NCBI GenBank assembly: GCA_025809375.1
Contig: CP099514.1
Span: forward strand, 620,001-684,000
Source of the DNA: Bacillus zhangzhouensis
GTDB taxonomy: Bacteria > Bacillota > Bacilli > Bacillales > Bacillaceae
DNA: 64,000 bases
Direction of reading: 5' to 3'
Of the stretch, positions 35,981 to 44,278 are shown piece by piece; position 1 is the stretch's first letter, and every line of letters starts with the position of its first letter. The position numbers were made by a program, and so were the translations under genes. The notes below the pieces were generated by a model. The model did not search any database. It was not told the origin of the DNA and worked only from the letters and a program-made list of their open reading frames with translations.

Positions 35981-36730
35981 TTATAGCTTTGTTAAAATAA
36001 TCGGTTCGTCTTTAGTAATCACAATGGTATGTTCAATCTGTGCGACTAGACTTTTATCGGGTGTTTTAAATGTCCAGCCATCATCAGCCTGATAAATCGA
36101 TTCAGCATTTGTTGAAATGAAAGGTTCGAAGGCAATGACTGTGCCATTTTTAAACAAAGCATTATCGAATGGATCATAGTAGTTCAAAATATGGTTGGGT
36201 GCTTCATGCAGATTCTTCCCGATGCCGTGTCCTGTCAGGTTTTTAATGACAGTAAATCCTTGTTCTTTCGCTGTATTGTAGACTGCACGGCCAATTTGGT
36301 TTTGTCTTTTACCGGCTTTTGCATGCTTTAATCCTTCAAGGAACGCATCCTCCGCACACTTACATAATGCTTCAAGACGAGCATCACCTGTACCTAAAAC
36401 GAATGAAATGCCTGTATCGGAATAATATCCGTCAAGCTCTGCTGAGATATCAATATTCACGAGGTCACCCTCTTGTAGAATTTTTTTTTCGCTAGGAATA
36501 CCATGTGCAACTTCATCGTTCACACTGATACAAGTGGTACCAGGGAAGTCGTATTCCTTTTCAGGTGCAGAATTGGCCCCATGCTCTTTTAAAATTTTTT
36601 TCCCAATCAAATCTAATTCTTTTGTAGACATGCCTGGTTTTGCTTGGCTTTTCATTTCTTCTCTTGCCAAAGCGACAATTCGGCCGACTTTTTTTAAGGC
36701 TTCTAGCTCATGATCATGTTTGACAATCAC
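35981..36730 (-). CDS. mapB: Type I methionine aminopeptidase MapB (YflG)
   Basis: 249 residues, pita-bread fold. Metal ligands are visible in order: Asp in VNIDISAELDGYYSD (both Asp of the pair), His in TGHGIGKNLHEAP, Glu in AFEPFIST and Glu in QIEHTIVIT. The conserved His is in NDEVAHGIPS. It removes N-terminal Met from new proteins. B. subtilis has two such enzymes; this one corresponds to YflG (MapB), the more active form. It starts with GTG 36730 behind GGGAATG and is single-gene. Confidence 0.9.
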   Translation of the reverse strand: MIVKHDHELEALKKVGRIVALAREEMKSQAKPGMSTKELDLIGKKILKEHGANSAPEKEYDFPGTTCISVNDEVAHGIPSEKKILQEGDLVNIDISAELDGYYSDTGISFVLGTGDARLEALCKCAEDAFLEGLKHAKAGKRQNQIGRAVYNTAKEQGFTVIKNLTGHGIGKNLHEAPNHILNYYDPFDNALFKNGTVIAFEPFISTNAESIYQADDGWTFKTPDKSLVAQIEHTIVITKDEPIILTKL

Positions 36731-36826
36731 TGTTCATTCCCGCTTTCTATAACTTCATTCTATTCAATAGCTTACCACATTTTACGCAAAAAGAGTAAAG
36801 AGTGGAATTCAAATGGATGTGGACAA

Positions 36827-36857
36827 ATTGGTATAGATAACTAGACGTGCATATGAT
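36827..36857 (+). promoter_or_regulatory. nagP promoter with NagR (dre) operator
   Basis: ATTGGTATAGATAACT (36827-36842) matches the NagR/YvoA dre palindrome found at nag genes of B. subtilis. It covers the probable -35 TTGGTA (36828-36833), with -10 TATGAT at 36852-36857. NagR binding would block the polymerase until GlcN-6-P or GlcNAc-6-P releases it. Confidence 0.75.
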
Positions 36858-36917
36858 ATATTTTTTATGAACATCATGAATGTTTTGGTCATGATGATGA
36901 CAAAGGGGGGAAATCAG

Positions 36918-38285
36918 ATGGTGTTTCAGTTTTTTCAAAAACTAGGAAAATCATTTATGCTTCCAATCGCTGTACTTCCAGCAGCAGGGATTATTTTGGC
37001 CATTGGGCGGGAGGATGTATTCAATATCCCGTTTATTCATGCGGCAGGGAATGCCATTTTTGCGAACTTGGCTTTAATTTTTGCAATGGGTGTAGCGATT
37101 GGTATTTCAAAGGATGGGAATGGGGCAGCGGCATTATCAGGTGCGATCTCTTATTTTATTTTGTCAGCCGGTACAACATCGATTAACTCAACCAACAATA
37201 TGGGGGTATTGGGCGGTATTTTATGCGGGCTTTTGGCAGGTTATGTTTACAATAAATTTAAGGATACGAAACTGCCGGAATACTTAGGCTTCTTTAGCGG
37301 AAGGCGGCTTGTGCCTATTATGACCGCACTTTTCACCATTCTATTAGCAGCCGTTTTCGGATATGTGTGGCCGCCGATTCAAAGTGTGATCAATGATTTA
37401 GGGGAATGGATCTTAAGTCTTGGTGCAACAGGTGCAGGGCTGTTTGGTTTCTTTAACCGATTGCTCATTCCATTAGGACTTCACCATGTCTTGAATAACT
37501 TATTTTGGTTTCAATTCGGCGAATTCAGCGGGGCAACAGGGGATTTAGCACGGTTCTTTAAAGGAGATCCGAGCGCGGGTGTCTTTATGACGGGATTCTT
37601 TCCAGTGATGATGTTTGGTCTGCCAGCGGCATGTCTAGCCATGGTTGTGACTGCAAAACCTGAGAAGCGAAAAGCAACAGCTGGTCTGATGATTGGGATG
37701 GCACTTACATCATTTATAACAGGGATCACTGAACCCATTGAATTTTCTTTTATGTTTTTATCTCCACTTTTATATGGTGTCCATGCTATTTTAACAGGGC
37801 TTTCCCTTTTTATTGTGAACACCCTCGGAATTCATAGCGGCTTTGCCTTCTCAGCAGGTGCGATTGATTACGTTTTAAGCTTTGGCATCGCGCAAAAACC
37901 GATCATGCTTCTTGTAGTAGGAATTATTTATGGCGTTGTGTACTTTGTCGTTTTCTATTTCCTCATTAAATTATTAAAGCTGAAAACACCAGGCAGGGAA
38001 GATGATGACATGGAAGATATCGCAGCGGATGATACGGTGACGGCAGGAGGAGCAAGTATGCTCGTAGAGGGACTTGGCGGCAAAGACAATATCACCACCA
38101 TTGATCATTGTGCCACACGTCTTCGCTTAACAGTAGAGGACACTAATTTATTAAATGAAGGTACATTGAAAAAAGCAGGTGCCAAAGGGGTGCTGACTTC
38201 TGGAAAAACATCCGTACAAATTATTATTGGAACGAATGTAGAATTTGTCGCAGATGATCTCCGCAAGGAAGTCGACCGAAATTAA
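36918..38285 (+). CDS. nagP: N-acetylglucosamine PTS permease EIICB (NagP)
   Basis: 455 residues from ATG 36918 with AAAGGGGGG seven bases before. Residues 1-365 are the EIIC channel domain (helices beginning FMLPIAVLPAAGIILAIG, and GITEPIEF near residue 275). Residues 380-455 are EIIB with the phospho-cysteine in IDHCATRLRLTV. There is no EIIA domain, so phosphate comes from another PTS protein. It imports and phosphorylates GlcNAc. Controlled by NagR through the upstream dre site. Corresponds to YflF/NagP of B. subtilis (452). Confidence 0.9.
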   Translation: MVFQFFQKLGKSFMLPIAVLPAAGIILAIGREDVFNIPFIHAAGNAIFANLALIFAMGVAIGISKDGNGAAALSGAISYFILSAGTTSINSTNNMGVLGGILCGLLAGYVYNKFKDTKLPEYLGFFSGRRLVPIMTALFTILLAAVFGYVWPPIQSVINDLGEWILSLGATGAGLFGFFNRLLIPLGLHHVLNNLFWFQFGEFSGATGDLARFFKGDPSAGVFMTGFFPVMMFGLPAACLAMVVTAKPEKRKATAGLMIGMALTSFITGITEPIEFSFMFLSPLLYGVHAILTGLSLFIVNTLGIHSGFAFSAGAIDYVLSFGIAQKPIMLLVVGIIYGVVYFVVFYFLIKLLKLKTPGREDDDMEDIAADDTVTAGGASMLVEGLGGKDNITTIDHCATRLRLTVEDTNLLNEGTLKKAGAKGVLTSGKTSVQIIIGTNVEFVADDLRKEVDRN

Positions 38286-38326
38286 AAAAAGCGTTCAGCC
38301 AGGTCAAACGGGCTGAACGCTTTTTT
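38286..38326. terminator. Bidirectional terminator of nagP and the DUF817 gene
   Basis: AAAAGCGTTCAGCC pairs with GGCTGAACGCTTTT, with A7 before and T6 after. The stop codon of the convergent gene lies in its loop. Confidence 0.9.
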
Positions 38327-39062
38327 GTTTACGCTGTTCGATCACTAGCACAATACTGATGACAACGAGTAAGAACCATGAACTAATTTTCCCTAGATGA
38401 ACAATGGACCAAGCATGCTCCTGATTTGGATATTGCCATGCTCCTAAAAAGGTGGTGACATTTTCGGCAATCCAAATGAAAAAGCCAATCAGGAGAAATG
38501 AAACAACAAGCGGCATTCGAAAGCAAGATGGACCAATCTGAAACGAAACCGACGTTTTCCGAAACACAACAACAAGCAGTAATGTCAGCCACCATCTGAC
38601 ATCATAGAGCCAGTGATGCGTAAAGAAATTAAGATAAATGCACACACTGATTCCAATTGAAAGAAATGGATGAGGCCAGTCGGCCACTTTTATATGAAGT
38701 CGTGAAAATGCCTGATAAATATAACTAGCCACACTCGCATACATAAAGCCGCTATAAAGTGGAACCCCAAATATTTTGGTATAAGCTTCTTCTGGGTAGG
38801 ACCAAGAACCCATATGTACTTTATACACTTCTAAACAGATTCCTATGAGATGAAATAGACAAATGACCTTTAGCTCCGTCCAAGTCTCCAGCCGCAGCGT
38901 CAGCATCAAGATCTGAGCTGCGAGGCAAAGCAGCAAAATGAAATCATACCGGTGAAGAAAAGGAATAGACACCGTCTTTGATAGGGCAAGCGCCGCAAAG
39001 ATCATGACGGGGAATAGACATGAGATGGCCTGTAAATAAGCAAAATGAAATAGTGTTTTCAT
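38304..39062 (-). CDS. DUF817 membrane protein (YoaT-like)
   Basis: 252 residues, about eight membrane helices, with the DUF817 features HMGSWSYPEE (residues 81-90), then PLYSGFMYASVASYI and the tryptophan-rich LGAWQYPNQ near residue 215. Homologues include B. subtilis YoaT. Integral membrane protein of unknown function. It is not part of the yfl order in B. subtilis, so this is an insertion relative to it. Single gene ending in the nagP terminator. Confidence 0.75.
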   Translation of the reverse strand: MKTLFHFAYLQAISCLFPVMIFAALALSKTVSIPFLHRYDFILLLCLAAQILMLTLRLETWTELKVICLFHLIGICLEVYKVHMGSWSYPEEAYTKIFGVPLYSGFMYASVASYIYQAFSRLHIKVADWPHPFLSIGISVCIYLNFFTHHWLYDVRWWLTLLLVVVFRKTSVSFQIGPSCFRMPLVVSFLLIGFFIWIAENVTTFLGAWQYPNQEHAWSIVHLGKISSWFLLVVISIVLVIEQRKQKSVQPV

Positions 39063-39167
39063 ACAAAATGAACCCCTTTTTTCACTGTCTGAAATGACTT
39101 AGACGGTTTTAGCACGGGAAAAGTTTACCTCAAATTTAGTTATTCATGAACAATTTATGAATATATA

Positions 39168-39239
39168 TGTGAAAAAGATCACAAATAACAAATTACACAG
39201 TATAATAAGATCATAAAAATAATGTGAAACATTTCACAT
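39168..39239 (+). promoter_or_regulatory. doxX-type promoter region with Fnr and Rex-like sites
   Basis: TGTGA-AAAAGA-TCACA (39168-39183) is a perfect Fnr/CRP-type site. TATAAT (39201-39206) is a good -10, placing the Fnr site near -38 to -41.5 as for class II activation. Downstream, ATGTGAAACATTTCACAT (39222-39239) is a perfect 18-bp palindrome close to the Rex consensus TGTGAAC-N3-TTCACA, in a position to repress. Confidence 0.65.
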
Positions 39240-39260
39240 TATTTAAAAGGAGGCATCATC

Positions 39261-39764
39261 ATGTTTACAAAATTCTTACAAACGAATGTATGGGCAGCCG
39301 TTATCCTTTTGGCAGCAAGACTTTATATCGGATGGACTTGGCTGACATCTGGTATTGGAAAACTAACAGGTGGATTTGATGCATCAGGCTATTTGCAATT
39401 TGCGATATCTGAACCTGTCGTCAAAGATGGTCATCTTGTGTATCCGTTCTATGTATGGTTTTTAGAAAATGTCGCTTTGCCGAATGCCGGACTATTCAGT
39501 GTCATGGTTATGTGGGGAGAAATCTTAGTAGGTCTAGGATTAATTGTTGGATTGTTTACAACAACGGCAGCCTTTTTTGGAAGCGTGATGAATGTCTCTT
39601 TCTTACTAGCTGGTACTGTCTCTGTGAACCCGCTGCTTCTGCTCATTGCCATTCTCATCATGGCAGCGAAAGGGAATGCAGGCACATTTGGACTTGATTA
39701 TGTCGCAGGTCCAATCTTCAAAAGAACAATGAAAAGAAAGCCGCAGTTAGAAGTGGCATCATAA
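39261..39764 (+). CDS. DoxX/DoxD-family membrane protein, anaerobically controlled
   Basis: 167 residues with four membrane helices and the DoxX signatures ARLYIGWTWLTSGIGKL (residues 18-34) and MWGEILVGLGLIVGLF (residues 83-98). A soluble loop holding YPFYVWFLENV lies between helices 1 and 2. AAGGAGG precedes the ATG. DoxX proteins act in quinone or thiol redox systems at the membrane. The specific partner is unknown. The upstream Fnr site and Rex-like palindrome suggest expression tied to oxygen limitation and NADH/NAD+ ratio. Confidence 0.75.
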   Translation: MFTKFLQTNVWAAVILLAARLYIGWTWLTSGIGKLTGGFDASGYLQFAISEPVVKDGHLVYPFYVWFLENVALPNAGLFSVMVMWGEILVGLGLIVGLFTTTAAFFGSVMNVSFLLAGTVSVNPLLLLIAILIMAAKGNAGTFGLDYVAGPIFKRTMKRKPQLEVAS

Positions 39765-39770
39765 TAAAGA

Positions 39771-39805
39771 AAAGCATCCTGAGCCCAAGCTCAGGATGCT
39801 TTTTT
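39771..39805 (+). terminator. Terminator of the doxX-type gene
   Basis: AAAGCATCCTGAGC pairs perfectly with GCTCAGGATGCTTT around CCAA, then T-run. Confidence 0.92.
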
Positions 39806-40022
39806 AAATGAGATGGTGAGCTCATGCTGACTCATATCTGGATCATAGCCGTCGATAAATTCGAGTTTATCATCACTTGTTTAATACACATATTTTTTCT
39901 CTTTTCTGCAAGATGGTGTTCAACGAATCCGCAGTTCCAAGCTGTTTCTTTAGTAATGAAGCGGTCATACTGATAATTATGCCTTTTGAATCATAGTAAA
40001 AAGCAAATCGGGATTCCCCATG
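39803..40022 (-). pseudogene. Degraded gene remnant, unidentified
   Basis: Read on the minus strand, fragments of protein-like sequence appear in different frames: DRFITKETAWNCGFVEHHLA with AEKRKNMCIKQ, then after a one-base shift DDKLEFIDGYDPDMSQHE and LTISF. Neither fragment has a complete frame, and the last runs into the doxX terminator. It looks like the 3' end of a decayed gene. I do not recognise the family. Confidence 0.35.
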
Positions 40023-40028
40023 AGAAAG

Positions 40029-42011
40029 TTATTTTGAAGAAGAGCTGGATTCATCTTTGGCGGAAGAGGAATCCTTTTCATCCTGTACTTTCTTTGTATA
40101 GTCATAATCGTTGCGGTCAATCGGCGTAAAGCCTTTAGGCTTGTAGAAACGGAGTAAATCTTCGGTGACAATCTTATCAGATGTCTCAAGCATCTTTTTC
40201 ACCGTTTCATTTTCTTGTGATGCCTTGTCAGTTGGCTCGATTTTCTCGCCTGTTTTGTTGCTGTAATAGTTATTGCCTACTTTCGTGTAGTCCTTAGACA
40301 CGAAGTCACCGTTTCTAAATGGCACAAGCTCTTTAAAATTCTTCGATAAGATATCAGAACCAGACATTAAATAGTTCTTTGTATCATCGCCGAGCAGGTG
40401 CAGAAGGGTTGGTGCGACATCGACTTCACCAGAGTATTTATGAATCTGTCCGCCTTTTACGCCAGGTACATGGATAAAGAGCGGCACACGCATGAGCTGT
40501 GCATTTTCATAATCTCCGATTTTGTGTCCTGTCACTTTTTCCATTGCTTCATTATGGTTTTCAGAAATACCGTAATGATCTCCGTACATAATGATGACTG
40601 TGTTGTCATAGAGACCTGATTTTTTTAAATCGTTGAAGAACTGTTCAATCGCTTCATCTAAATAATGAGCCGATTGGAAGTAGTTATCGACGACAGAGTC
40701 ACCAAAATTACCAGGTTCGAAATCAGTATCACCTTCGTCCATTCCAAATGGGAAATGGTTCGATAAGGTAATGAATTTCGAATAAAACGGCTGCTTCATT
40801 TTTTTAAGAATTGGCATCGATTCTTTGAAGAACGGTTTGTCTTTCAGTCCATAGTTCTTCGTATCTTGCTCGTTCATATCGTAGTACTCAGAATCGTAAA
40901 ATCTGTCATATCCAAAGGATTTAAACATTTCATTACGGTTCCAGAAAGTTTTCGTATTGCCATGGAATTCTGCTGACATATATTGATCCTTCTTCAAAAT
41001 ACCAGGTAGTGCTTGATATGTGTTTTGCGCTTTGTTAATAAAAACAGAGCCCTGTGATAATGGGAATAATCCAGTATCCATCATAAATTCAGCATCAGAC
41101 GTTTTTCCCTGTCCTGTTTGATGGAAGAAGTTGTCAAAGTAAAACGTTTTGTTGTCGTGTGCCAATGAATTAAGGAATGGCGTTACTTCTTTTCCGTTCA
41201 CCTTATAATCAATGACAAAGTTTTGCAGAGATTCAAGAGAAATTGTAATGACGTTCATGCCTTTTGCTTTCCCGTAATATGCGGGGTTAGGATCAGCGCT
41301 GTTCGCTTTTAAATAGTTTTCTACATCTGTCACATCATTTGAATTTGCCAGAGCACGCTGGCTGTTTGATTTCAGATTTTGAATGGCATCAAACACAGTA
41401 AAGTTATAAGCACCTAAATATTTAACTAAATAATTGCGGTCGAACGATCTTGATAAAAGCTCAGGACGATCAATCTCTGCAGCAACTAAGTTTAAAACAA
41501 AGATCACAACAGAGGACACAAGGACGAGTCTAAACGATTTTGACTTTTGAACAGGTACAGTGGCTGTACTTGTTTGCTGCTGCCTTTTCATGCCGACTGC
41601 AAGTACGATCAAAATGATTGTATCAATAAAGTAAAACACATCAGTCCAACGCATGAGTGAAAATGCACTATCACCTAATTGTCCGCCATTCGTTCCTGCC
41701 TGCATGATTGTAGGCAGCGTGATAAAGTCATTGAAGAATCGATAGTATACGATGTTTGCGTATAGTAAAAAAGACATGAAAAAGTGAATCACAATGATAG
41801 CGGCAGGCTGCCATTTTTTCTTGAACAATAAAGCGAAGCCAAGAAAGAACAAGCTGGAGCTAATAGGATTCACGAAAAGCAAAATGTGCTGAAGCACATT
41901 TGATATACCAAGTTTAAATTCGATTAAATACGCTGAATACGTTTTGAGCCATAGTAAGGTGGCTGCAATCAGAAAGAAGCCGAGACCTCTTTTTTGAATA
42001 AATGTTTTCAT
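40029..42011 (-). CDS. ltaS: Lipoteichoic acid synthase LtaS
   Basis: 660 residues from ATG 42011 (AAGGAG before it; the longer frame has none). Five N-terminal membrane helices (residues 10-170) are followed by an extracellular sulfatase-fold domain. The catalytic Thr lies in HQTGQGKTSDAEFM (about residue 297), with metal ligands in ITISLES, FHGNT and MYGDHYGISENH. It polymerises glycerol phosphate from phosphatidylglycerol onto a glycolipid anchor. Corresponds to YflE of B. subtilis (649). The C-terminal tail is Ser/Asp/Glu-rich. Monocistronic. Confidence 0.92.
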   Translation of the reverse strand: MKTFIQKRGLGFFLIAATLLWLKTYSAYLIEFKLGISNVLQHILLFVNPISSSLFFLGFALLFKKKWQPAAIIVIHFFMSFLLYANIVYYRFFNDFITLPTIMQAGTNGGQLGDSAFSLMRWTDVFYFIDTIILIVLAVGMKRQQQTSTATVPVQKSKSFRLVLVSSVVIFVLNLVAAEIDRPELLSRSFDRNYLVKYLGAYNFTVFDAIQNLKSNSQRALANSNDVTDVENYLKANSADPNPAYYGKAKGMNVITISLESLQNFVIDYKVNGKEVTPFLNSLAHDNKTFYFDNFFHQTGQGKTSDAEFMMDTGLFPLSQGSVFINKAQNTYQALPGILKKDQYMSAEFHGNTKTFWNRNEMFKSFGYDRFYDSEYYDMNEQDTKNYGLKDKPFFKESMPILKKMKQPFYSKFITLSNHFPFGMDEGDTDFEPGNFGDSVVDNYFQSAHYLDEAIEQFFNDLKKSGLYDNTVIIMYGDHYGISENHNEAMEKVTGHKIGDYENAQLMRVPLFIHVPGVKGGQIHKYSGEVDVAPTLLHLLGDDTKNYLMSGSDILSKNFKELVPFRNGDFVSKDYTKVGNNYYSNKTGEKIEPTDKASQENETVKKMLETSDKIVTEDLLRFYKPKGFTPIDRNDYDYTKKVQDEKDSSSAKDESSSSSK

Positions 42012-42588
42012 AATAAGCACTCCTTTTCTCCGATACACGGAAGAGGCGGAACGAAAGAAAACGAACCATTAGAATATACCACGAAATGCACAAATAGAAA
42101 AGTGATAACCGGTGGAAAGCCTTACAAGCCTGTCCAAGCAAAAAAATTAAGGAAAATGAAAATAGTGGGCATCGAAAAAATTTTTATGAAAACAGCCTAT
42201 TATTTACAGAAAATTCAGCGATATCCCAGTTGCTATATCAATAAAACAGGTAAAAAGGCACAAGTCTAAAGAATTAATTTGATTTCTACAATGGTCATTT
42301 AGTGAGTATTTCCATTGTTTATTAATGTTTATGCAGGTTAAGTAAAAAAGATGAGCAATGGAAGGGAACAAAACTATGGATAAAAATTCCTCTTTAAAGA
42401 TATATCAATATATTTTGTTATTTCATGAACATAATGGTTTTGAGGTGTTTTTTAAGGGTTTTATTTATTTTAATATGTGAACAAATTATCTAAATATACT
42501 TAAGTGAACATGTCGAGACTATAAAATTCCGAATTGGGGTCGATATAGATAGTGACAGGAAATCTTCCATTGAAAGGATTGATAGTAT
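42012..42588. promoter_or_regulatory. 577-nt AT-rich intergenic region with a possible sigma-D promoter
   Basis: Divergent upstream region of ltaS and the decarboxylase gene. At 42522-42546 TAAA-N13-GTCGATAT resembles the sigma-D consensus TAAA-N15-GCCGATAT, with seven of eight -10 bases but a spacer short by one or two. It would drive the decarboxylase-chemoreceptor pair. A 34-codon frame at 42375-42479 behind AAGGGAA exists but has no recognisable content. Nothing else is evident. Confidence 0.35.
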
Positions 42589-44247
42589 ATGACTGTACGA
42601 GCAGAGAACCTCGTTCAGAACTGGTTTCCGAGTGAGGACGGAAATGCAGCAGAGCGTAAAGAATTTGTCAAATTGATGGAGCAGATCATTTCAGGGGTCG
42701 ATGACCTGAAGGATCCAGACCGTGCACACCTTAAAGGTGAAAAAAATCGTGGAGAGGATTTTTACCAAAAGCTCACTGAAACAAGTCAAATTCCGATGAA
42801 CGGCCAGCAAGCGGAACGTGTGAATGAAGAATTACTGAAACTTTTACATAACCATCCATACCACACCAAGTATTTCTTCACGAACATTTTGCCAATGGCA
42901 AGTACACCAGGCATTTTAGGCATGCTGACGGCTATGCTGGTAAACGGAAACAACCTATGGGATGTTTATGGACCAGCAGGTGCGGAAGCTGAGGTCAGAG
43001 TGGTCTCGATGATGTCTAAGCTCATCGGATATGATTCAAATGTGAGCGGGGGATACACAACATGGGGAGGTCAGGGAGCGATTTTTTCAGGACTTCGCTT
43101 AGCGATTGCAAAAACTGCGCCGGAGTCACTGCGAAAAGGAGTTCCGCAAAATCTTTATGCGTTTTGTTCTGATGCTGCACATTACAGTTTATTCAAATCA
43201 ATGGAAGCATCAGGACTTGGCACAAACAACTTAATTAGAATTAAGACGAATAAAGATCATTCAATGGATATGGAAGATTTGCGTTGTCAAATGGAACGTG
43301 TTGCACAAAAAGGCGGAATTCCCGTTTATATTGTGGCAACAACTGGAACAACAGATGCCATTGCAATTGATGATGTAAAAGGGGTACGTGAAACAGCAGA
43401 AGCGATTGCTGAAAAGTATGATCTGAAGGTGCCGCATATTCATGCAGATTCGGCGCTTGGTGGATTTTTTGCTTTCTTTAATGAGTATGATGTATTAGAA
43501 AACCCGCTGCAATTCTCAGATGGTGTTCTTCGTATGCTAAAAGAAATCAAAGCGAAATTCCAGCATCTTTCTCTTGCTGATTCAATGTGCTTTGATTTTC
43601 AAAAGCTCGGGCAAACACCTTACACATCCAGTTTATTCTTAGTGAAAAACGCTGCTGACTTAAAGCGTTTGGACCTGGAGGAACAAGAGACACCATATGT
43701 TGGCCATAGAGGTTACGGGGAATACCATACGGGTTATACACTGGAATGCTCAAGAATGGGAAGCTCGATCAGCATGCTGAGTGTGCTGTTAACGTTTGGG
43801 ATTGAAGGTTATCAGCGCTTGCTCGGTCAATTCTTAGAAGTAAACCTTGCCTTTAGAGAGGCACTTAGTCAAGAAATTCCGCAAGCAGAAGTCGTGAATG
43901 ATGACAACGTAGGAATGGCTACATTATTTAGAATTTACCTAGATGGCTCACCGCGTTTTCAAGAAGAGATGACTGGCCTAGCGACTTCAACAGAAATTGA
44001 GCGGAACAATGCATTGAACAAAATGCTGTTTGAAAAGCTTGGAGAGAAAAGAGACGAGATGTTCTTTGGCGATACAACGAAGTTTTTACTTGTACACTCG
44101 AAAGAAGGTCAAGATTTCTATCTAAGTGTTAGTAAGTTTTTTGTCATCTCACCTTATACGTTACCAGAGCATATCCCTCATATCGTCTCTTATTTAAAAG
44201 GTGTGATTGCATCTGTTTGTAGACAATTTGAAAATGTACATGTTTAA
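42589..44247 (+). CDS. Group II PLP-dependent decarboxylase-like enzyme
   Basis: 552 residues, fold-type I. The cofactor lysine lies in CFDFQKLGQTPYTSSLF (about residue 345). Other family marks are VSGGYTTWGGQGAIFSGLRLA (residues 147-167), ATTGTTDAIAID and HIHADSALGGFFAF with the PLP-stacking and Asp positions. It resembles glutamate/aromatic-amino-acid decarboxylases, but the substrate pocket cannot be read by eye. It has a long N-terminal helical part. The chemoreceptor gene follows after 31 nt with no terminator, so they are co-transcribed. The GAAAGGA upstream is a usable ribosome site. Confidence 0.75.
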   Translation: MTVRAENLVQNWFPSEDGNAAERKEFVKLMEQIISGVDDLKDPDRAHLKGEKNRGEDFYQKLTETSQIPMNGQQAERVNEELLKLLHNHPYHTKYFFTNILPMASTPGILGMLTAMLVNGNNLWDVYGPAGAEAEVRVVSMMSKLIGYDSNVSGGYTTWGGQGAIFSGLRLAIAKTAPESLRKGVPQNLYAFCSDAAHYSLFKSMEASGLGTNNLIRIKTNKDHSMDMEDLRCQMERVAQKGGIPVYIVATTGTTDAIAIDDVKGVRETAEAIAEKYDLKVPHIHADSALGGFFAFFNEYDVLENPLQFSDGVLRMLKEIKAKFQHLSLADSMCFDFQKLGQTPYTSSLFLVKNAADLKRLDLEEQETPYVGHRGYGEYHTGYTLECSRMGSSISMLSVLLTFGIEGYQRLLGQFLEVNLAFREALSQEIPQAEVVNDDNVGMATLFRIYLDGSPRFQEEMTGLATSTEIERNNALNKMLFEKLGEKRDEMFFGDTTKFLLVHSKEGQDFYLSVSKFFVISPYTLPEHIPHIVSYLKGVIASVCRQFENVHV

Positions 44248-44278
44248 ATCAAAACTGAGAGTGGAGATGTAGGAAAAA

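Noticed and set aside
42375-42479. 34-codon frame between ltaS and the decarboxylase gene
   Set aside because: The ribosome-site spacing is only fair, and the very AT-rich sequence gives a low-complexity product with no recognisable features.
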